DNA from: an uncultured Prevotella sp.
Lineage (GTDB): Bacteria; Bacteroidota; Bacteroidia; Bacteroidales; Bacteroidaceae
Assembly: GCA_900318855.1 (NCBI GenBank)
Contig: ONMG01000019.1
Span: 1-16,910, forward strand
DNA: 16,910 nucleotides
Reading direction: 5' to 3'
Below are positions 13,914-16,910 of this stretch, in pieces. The notes under the pieces are model-generated. The model was not told the origin of the DNA. It searched no databases and saw only the letters and a program-made list of their open reading frames with translations. Positions within the stretch are counted from its first letter, which is position 1. Every line of letters begins with the position of its first letter. The translations under genes and the position numbers were made by a program.

Positions 13914-14969
13914 TTAGCCTTCTCTGAGGAAATCGAATGCTTCTTTTATCTCATTCTCTGACAGGTTCTGGTCGGTCTTGACGTTGCCGATAGCTTGGAG
14001 CAGTGTGCAGTCAATCTCGCCTGCACGGTTTTTCTTGTCGTGCTTCATCATGCCAATCAACTCCCCATAGTCGTCGCATTTGATGCCTACTGCACCATAG
14101 TGGCTCCGGATGAAGCTGACGGTCTGGCGCATTCTGTCGGTAGGAAAGTCACAGCGTACGCAGCTCAGCCACAGCTCGGCTATCATGCCGAAGGCTACGG
14201 CGTAGCCATGTGGCAGTGGGTCGTCAGGGCAGTGGCTCAGGCTCCATTCTTCAAGTGCATGACCGAAGGTATGACCGAAGTTCAGGGCTTTGCGTATTCC
14301 TCTTTCCTTGGGGTCTTGTCTGACGATGTCTTCCTTGACCTCAACCGACTGTTTCACCAGCTGTTGCAACTCACCGAAGTCGGGCTGGGTGATGTCAAAG
14401 TCCATGAGACTGCCCCAATGGGCTTCATCGCTGATGAGTCCGTGCTTTATCATCTCAGCATAGCCGGCCAGCAGGTTCTTCAGGTCAAGGGTCGAGAGGA
14501 AGCGGGTGTTGATGATGACGCATTTGCCCTCATTGAAAACACCGATTTCATTCTTGAGTCCCCCATAATTAATGCCCGTCTTTCCACCCACAGAGGCGTC
14601 GACCATGGCAAGCAGCGAAGTGGGGATATTGATGAAGTTGATGCCGCGTTTGAAGGTGGACGCTGCAAAACCGCCAAGGTCGGTCACCATGCCTCCTCCA
14701 AGGTTGATGAGCAGGGAGTGGCGTGTGCCGTCGCCTTGCTGCATGGCTGTCCACACCGCACTCAGGGTGTTGAGATTCTTAGCCTCGTCGCCGGCAGCTA
14801 TTGTGATAAGACGTGCACCTTTCAGTGAGAGGAAGCTGCTGATGCGCGGCCAGCATTGCTGGGCTGTGTGTGCGTCGGTGAGCACGAAGATGCGGTCGTG
14901 CTCGCTTTCGGAGATGGCTTCTGCGAGCTCCAACTTCATGTTTCTTGAAAAGATAATTCTCTGCTCCAT
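13914..14969 (-). CDS. aroB: 3-Dehydroquinate synthase
   Basis: This 351-aa cytosolic enzyme is step two of the shikimate pathway: it converts DAHP to 3-dehydroquinate using NAD+ and a divalent metal, feeding aromatic amino acid and folate synthesis. Motifs: GDEAKNL (60-66), INLGGGMVTDLGGFAAST (88-105, nucleotide-binding), IPTSLLAMVDASVGGKTGIN (115-134), AGYAEMIKHG (168-177) with E172 as a metal ligand, KALNFGHTFGHALE (227-240) with H233 or H237, and LPHGYAVAFGM (252-262) with H254. The metal-ligand set is complete; the loop between the last two histidine motifs looks slightly longer than in the usual bacterial enzyme. The length is normal. A promoter sits at 14998-15028, and a 61-aa gene follows 11 bp downstream. 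No other shikimate genes are in the window. Confidence 0.95.
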   Translation of the reverse strand: MEQRIIFSRNMKLELAEAISESEHDRIFVLTDAHTAQQCWPRISSFLSLKGARLITIAAGDEAKNLNTLSAVWTAMQQGDGTRHSLLINLGGGMVTDLGGFAASTFKRGINFINIPTSLLAMVDASVGGKTGINYGGLKNEIGVFNEGKCVIINTRFLSTLDLKNLLAGYAEMIKHGLISDEAHWGSLMDFDITQPDFGELQQLVKQSVEVKEDIVRQDPKERGIRKALNFGHTFGHALEEWSLSHCPDDPLPHGYAVAFGMIAELWLSCVRCDFPTDRMRQTVSFIRSHYGAVGIKCDDYGELIGMMKHDKKNRAGEIDCTLLQAIGNVKTDQNLSENEIKEAFDFLREG

Positions 14970-14997
14970 AAACTCCTAAACGTATTGGTTCTCGTTA

Positions 14998-15028
14998 CAA
15001 ATATACTAAAAGGAGCGGAGAAAGACAA
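14998..15028 (-). promoter_or_regulatory. aroB: Promoter of aroB
   Basis: Read on the minus strand, TTG (15026-15028), 20 bp, TATATTTG (14998-15005). Both boxes match the Bacteroidota consensus. The leader to the ATG at 14969 is about 25 nt. The region between this promoter and the end of the upstream regulator gene (15133) shows no convincing terminator, so some read-through is possible. Confidence 0.55.
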
Positions 15029-15132
15029 CGGTTGTTAAGACAATTTAATGTTATTCCTTACACTATTGCTCATCTGTAGGGCGAAGTGTGCAAGAATTTC
15101 CCTCTTGTTGGTGAATACAGGTCCGGTGGTGC

Positions 15133-16086
15133 CTATGCTTTCAGATTCTCGATGTTGACAAGGTGGTTGACGATAGCGTAGATGGTGAGGCCGGCCGGAG
15201 AGTGAATCTGAAGCTTCTTGGCGATGTTGCGCCGGTGGGTGATGACGGTGTTGGTGGAGATGCAGAGGTGGTCGGCAATCTCCTTGTTCGACATTCCCTG
15301 CACCAGTGCCACGATGACGTCCTTCTCGCGCTGGCTGAGGCAGTTGTCGTCCTTGTCGGCTACGGGCAGCCTCGTTGTGCTGAGGTCGAGTCCTTCGTTG
15401 CGTCGCTTCATCTCCAGGTTGCGTATGGCCGGGATAAAGAGAAAGTTCTCCACGTCGCCGTGCAGCCGGAGCCATTCCTCATTGCTGTAGATGTCGTAGA
15501 GCGTGGCCAACAGCTGGTTGTTGTGATGGCCGTCGGAAGGCAGATATTTGATGATGATGTTCTTGAGTTCTTTCAGCTCCTGGTCAATCTGGCCGTGATG
15601 CTTGGAGAAGGTGGCCACGTCGTAGTTGGTGGGCGACTCGCCATCCAGCAGCTTGCGCACGTAAGGGAACACATGCTTTTCCTCATACCTCATGTGGTGG
15701 GTGACGCTGTGGGCGTAGGCGTCATAAAGCTTGAGTATGAGTCGGGCGAGGTTGTCGCCCTCGTTGAGGGCCTTGCAGAGTTCCTGCCGGATGAGTGGAA
15801 GCTGGAAGTCAAGGTAGTAGGTATGGCTGGCCTCGAGGTACTTCAGCAGCGTCGGCACCGATATGCGCTCAATGTCCTGTTGCTCGTCGTAGCCATTCAC
15901 GGTATAATTGATGACCGCCAGAAAGGTGAACGTGTCGACACCCTGCTCCCGGCACACTTCGTCCACTGTCTTGTCGCCGAACCCAAGATAGATGCCAAAC
16001 GAATTCATGGCCTGCAGGATGTTGTAGTTGTCCTTGATGATGTTCACCATTCTATCGCCAGCCTCGTAAACCTTCATATTCTTCAT
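15133..16086 (-). CDS. Regulator fusing RIC-like N-terminus, hemerythrin domain and LuxR-type HTH
   Basis: This 317-aa cytosolic protein has three parts. Residues ~15-65 (NYNILQAMNSFGIYLGFGDKTVDEVCREQG) resemble the ScdA/YtfE N-terminal domain of di-iron repair proteins, but the usual Cys-Cys pair is replaced by LGFG. Residues ~80-230 form a hemerythrin-like four-helix domain; candidate di-iron ligands are H88, H131, E135, H163 or H164, H209 and E213. Residues ~247-312 are a LuxR/GerE HTH (LSQREKDVIVALVQGMSNKEIADHL, then STNTVITHRRNIAKKLQ). The likely role is a transcription factor responding to oxygen, nitric oxide or iron through the di-iron site; this is inference. An alternative start is ATG 16077. 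It is divergent from a porin-like gene, with a shared promoter region carrying an inverted repeat. The fusion is known in Bacteroidota, but its targets are not known to me. Confidence 0.85.
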   Translation of the reverse strand: MKNMKVYEAGDRMVNIIKDNYNILQAMNSFGIYLGFGDKTVDEVCREQGVDTFTFLAVINYTVNGYDEQQDIERISVPTLLKYLEASHTYYLDFQLPLIRQELCKALNEGDNLARLILKLYDAYAHSVTHHMRYEEKHVFPYVRKLLDGESPTNYDVATFSKHHGQIDQELKELKNIIIKYLPSDGHHNNQLLATLYDIYSNEEWLRLHGDVENFLFIPAIRNLEMKRRNEGLDLSTTRLPVADKDDNCLSQREKDVIVALVQGMSNKEIADHLCISTNTVITHRRNIAKKLQIHSPAGLTIYAIVNHLVNIENLKA

Positions 16087-16112
16087 CTCTACACCTTATT
16101 ATAATTTTGTCG

Positions 16113-16143
16113 CAAAGGTAGCTGAAATCCCCGACGTTCACAA
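16113..16143 (-). promoter_or_regulatory. Promoter of the hemerythrin-LuxR regulator gene
   Basis: Read on the minus strand, TTG (16141-16143), 20 bp, TACCTTTG (16113-16120). The leader to ATG 16086 is about 20 nt. The -33 element lies in the left arm of the inverted repeat at 16141-16151. Confidence 0.6.
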
Positions 16144-16199
16144 TACCTAAAAAGGGGGATGTTCACTGGATTGTCGCTTTTCACTTTATTTAGGTATTG
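16141..16199. promoter_or_regulatory. Candidate operator: perfect 11-bp inverted repeat between divergent promoters
   Basis: CAATACCTAAA (16141-16151) and TTTAGGTATTG (16189-16199) are exact reverse complements, 37 bp apart (48 bp centre to centre). Each arm ends with the TTG that serves as the -33 element of one of the two divergent promoters, so a protein bound at either arm would cover that promoter. The adjacent regulator gene is the natural candidate to bind here. Identity and symmetry are seen directly; the binding partner is inferred. Confidence 0.55.
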
Positions 16200-16227
16200 C
16201 TTTCTTTGTCCCTACTTTCTACCTTTG
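16197..16227 (+). promoter_or_regulatory. Promoter of the porin-like gene
   Basis: TTG (16197-16199), 20 bp, TACCTTTG (16220-16227), followed by CAG. The leader to ATG 16248 is about 15 nt. Its -33 element overlaps the right arm of the inverted repeat. Confidence 0.6.
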
Positions 16228-16247
16228 CAGCCGAAAACTTACATAAG

Positions 16248-16910
16248 ATGAAACAGTTCTATCAGATTTTCTTATTGGCAGCCTCCTTGTTGGTTGCCGT
16301 TGCCCCGGCAAGTGCTCAGGTCAATGCAGCCGACTCGGTGATGAGCCATGCTGGAGGTCACCGACTGAGTGTAGGCGGCTACGGCGAGGCTGCCTACAGC
16401 CGCAATTTCTACAGCGACAACGTCTACCGCTATTCACGCGCAAGCCAGTACAGACATGACCCGAGTCACGGACGTTTCGACATTCCCCACGCCGTCATCT
16501 ATCTGGGCTACGACTTTGGCAAGGGCTGGACGATGGGTACTGAGATTGAGTTTGAGCACACCGGCACCGGATCCTCCGTGGAACAGGAATACGAGGAGAG
16601 CGGCGAGTGGGAGACAGAAACCGAGAAAGGCGGCGAGGTGGAACTGGAGCAGTTCTGGCTGCAAAAGAGTTTCGCACGCTGGGCCAACATCCGCGCCGGA
16701 CACATTGTCGTTCCCGTGGGACTGCTCAACGCCCATCACGAGCCACTCAACTTCTTTACTGTCTATCGGCCGCAAGGCGAATACACCATTCTGCCCTCGA
16801 CCTGGCACGACACGGGCGTGAGTTTCTGGGGACGCGCAGGGAAGTTCCGCTACGAGGCTCAGCTGCTTGCCGGACTCGACGGCTTCAAGTTCAGCCGCGA
16901 CGGATGGATC
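16248..16910 (+). CDS. Porin-like outer-membrane beta-barrel protein (partial, runs off the window)
   Basis: This reading frame is open from ATG 16248 to the last base (221 codons seen, 3' end missing). Residues 1-23 form a signal peptide (LLAASLLVAVAPASA-Q). What follows looks like alternating amphipathic strands with tight turns, typical of a large Bacteroidota barrel or porin: RLSVGGYGEAAYS (39-51), FDIPHAVIYLGYDFGKGWTMGTEIEFEHTG (77-106), FWLQKSFARWANIRAGHIVVPVGLLN, and a GVSFWGRAGKFRYEAQLLAGLDG strand pair. The R-A-G-H-I-V-V-P-V-G-L motif recalls phosphate-selective porin (OprP/OprO-like) families. Residues 112-134 form an unusually acidic loop with 11 glutamates. It is divergent from the hemerythrin-LuxR regulator. 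The family class is likely; the transported substrate is unknown. Confidence 0.72.
   Translation, partial: MKQFYQIFLLAASLLVAVAPASAQVNAADSVMSHAGGHRLSVGGYGEAAYSRNFYSDNVYRYSRASQYRHDPSHGRFDIPHAVIYLGYDFGKGWTMGTEIEFEHTGTGSSVEQEYEESGEWETETEKGGEVELEQFWLQKSFARWANIRAGHIVVPVGLLNAHHEPLNFFTVYRPQGEYTILPSTWHDTGVSFWGRAGKFRYEAQLLAGLDGFKFSRDGWI

Noticed and set aside
15016..15035. The near-palindrome ACAACGGTTGT upstream of aroB
   Set aside because: The arms are only 5 bp with a 1-nt centre, and the site lies over the -33 element; with one copy there is no support for an operator.
15163..16104. A 313-codon open frame antisense to the hemerythrin-LuxR gene
   Set aside because: The minus-strand frame shows hemerythrin and HTH motifs; the plus-strand product is a valine-rich shadow with no motif, and its frame begins beyond the regulator's start in leader DNA.
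16434..16808. A 124-codon minus-strand frame at the window end
   Set aside because: It is antisense to the porin-like frame, which has a promoter, signal peptide and beta-strand pattern and stays open to the window end.

Overview
The window looks like a chromosomal segment from a Bacteroidota bacterium, most likely Prevotellaceae (Prevotella/Segatella-like). The grounds are: promoters of the Bacteroidota type (-33 TTG/TTTG, 19-20 bp, -7 TAnnTTTG) in front of nearly every transcription unit; a lack of clear Shine-Dalgarno sequences; Sec signal peptides ending in the A-Q junction common in this phylum; and a gene set (PafA-type phosphatase, GH43, 3-keto-disaccharide hydrolase domain protein, long-form RluA protein, hemerythrin-LuxR regulator) typical of gut or oral Bacteroidales. 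I see no rRNA, tRNA, CRISPR array, insertion sequence or prophage gene. The species call is inference.

Layout. 1-830: a leftward promoter for a gene outside the window, a promoter-plus-terminator unit that could make a ~60 nt RNA, then a Fur-family regulator (+). 837-2003: a leftward single-domain GDP-mannose pyrophosphorylase gene with its own terminator. 2250-3799: a rightward secreted PafA-like alkaline phosphatase, converging on a strong bidirectional hairpin. 3875-7230: a leftward three-gene operon (SF1 Upf1/IGHMBP2-like helicase, a 138-aa protein of unknown function, a secreted GH43 glycosidase). 7236-7405: a compact divergent promoter region made of related palindromic repeats. 7438-8208: a secreted DUF1080/3-keto-disaccharide hydrolase domain protein. 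8410-10056: a long RluA-family pseudouridine synthase whose 3' end overlaps the convergent operon at 10040-12529 (pyridoxal/pyridoxamine kinase followed by an AspT/YidE-type transporter). That operon is driven by a third copy of the palindromic promoter. 12855-13757: a PfkB-family kinase, overlapping at its end a leftward pair (aroB and a 61-aa acidic protein). 15133-16086: a leftward regulator fusing a RIC/ScdA-like N-terminus, a hemerythrin domain and a LuxR-type HTH. 16248-16910: a divergent, truncated outer-membrane beta-barrel gene.

How the parts work together. Most genes are housekeeping or polysaccharide/phosphate scavenging: surface or periplasmic hydrolases (PafA, GH43, DUF1080), nucleotide sugar supply (ManC), aromatic amino acid synthesis (AroB), vitamin B6 salvage (PdxY) and RNA modification/processing (RluA, helicase). 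The two most interesting structures are regulatory. First, three closely related 31-bp promoters (7236-7266, 7374-7404, 12596-12626) are each embedded in an arm of a palindrome. Second, a perfect 11-bp inverted repeat (16141-16151 / 16189-16199) lies between the hemerythrin-LuxR gene and the porin-like gene, with each arm carrying the -33 element of one of the two divergent promoters. This is a candidate operator for a di-iron-sensing regulator.
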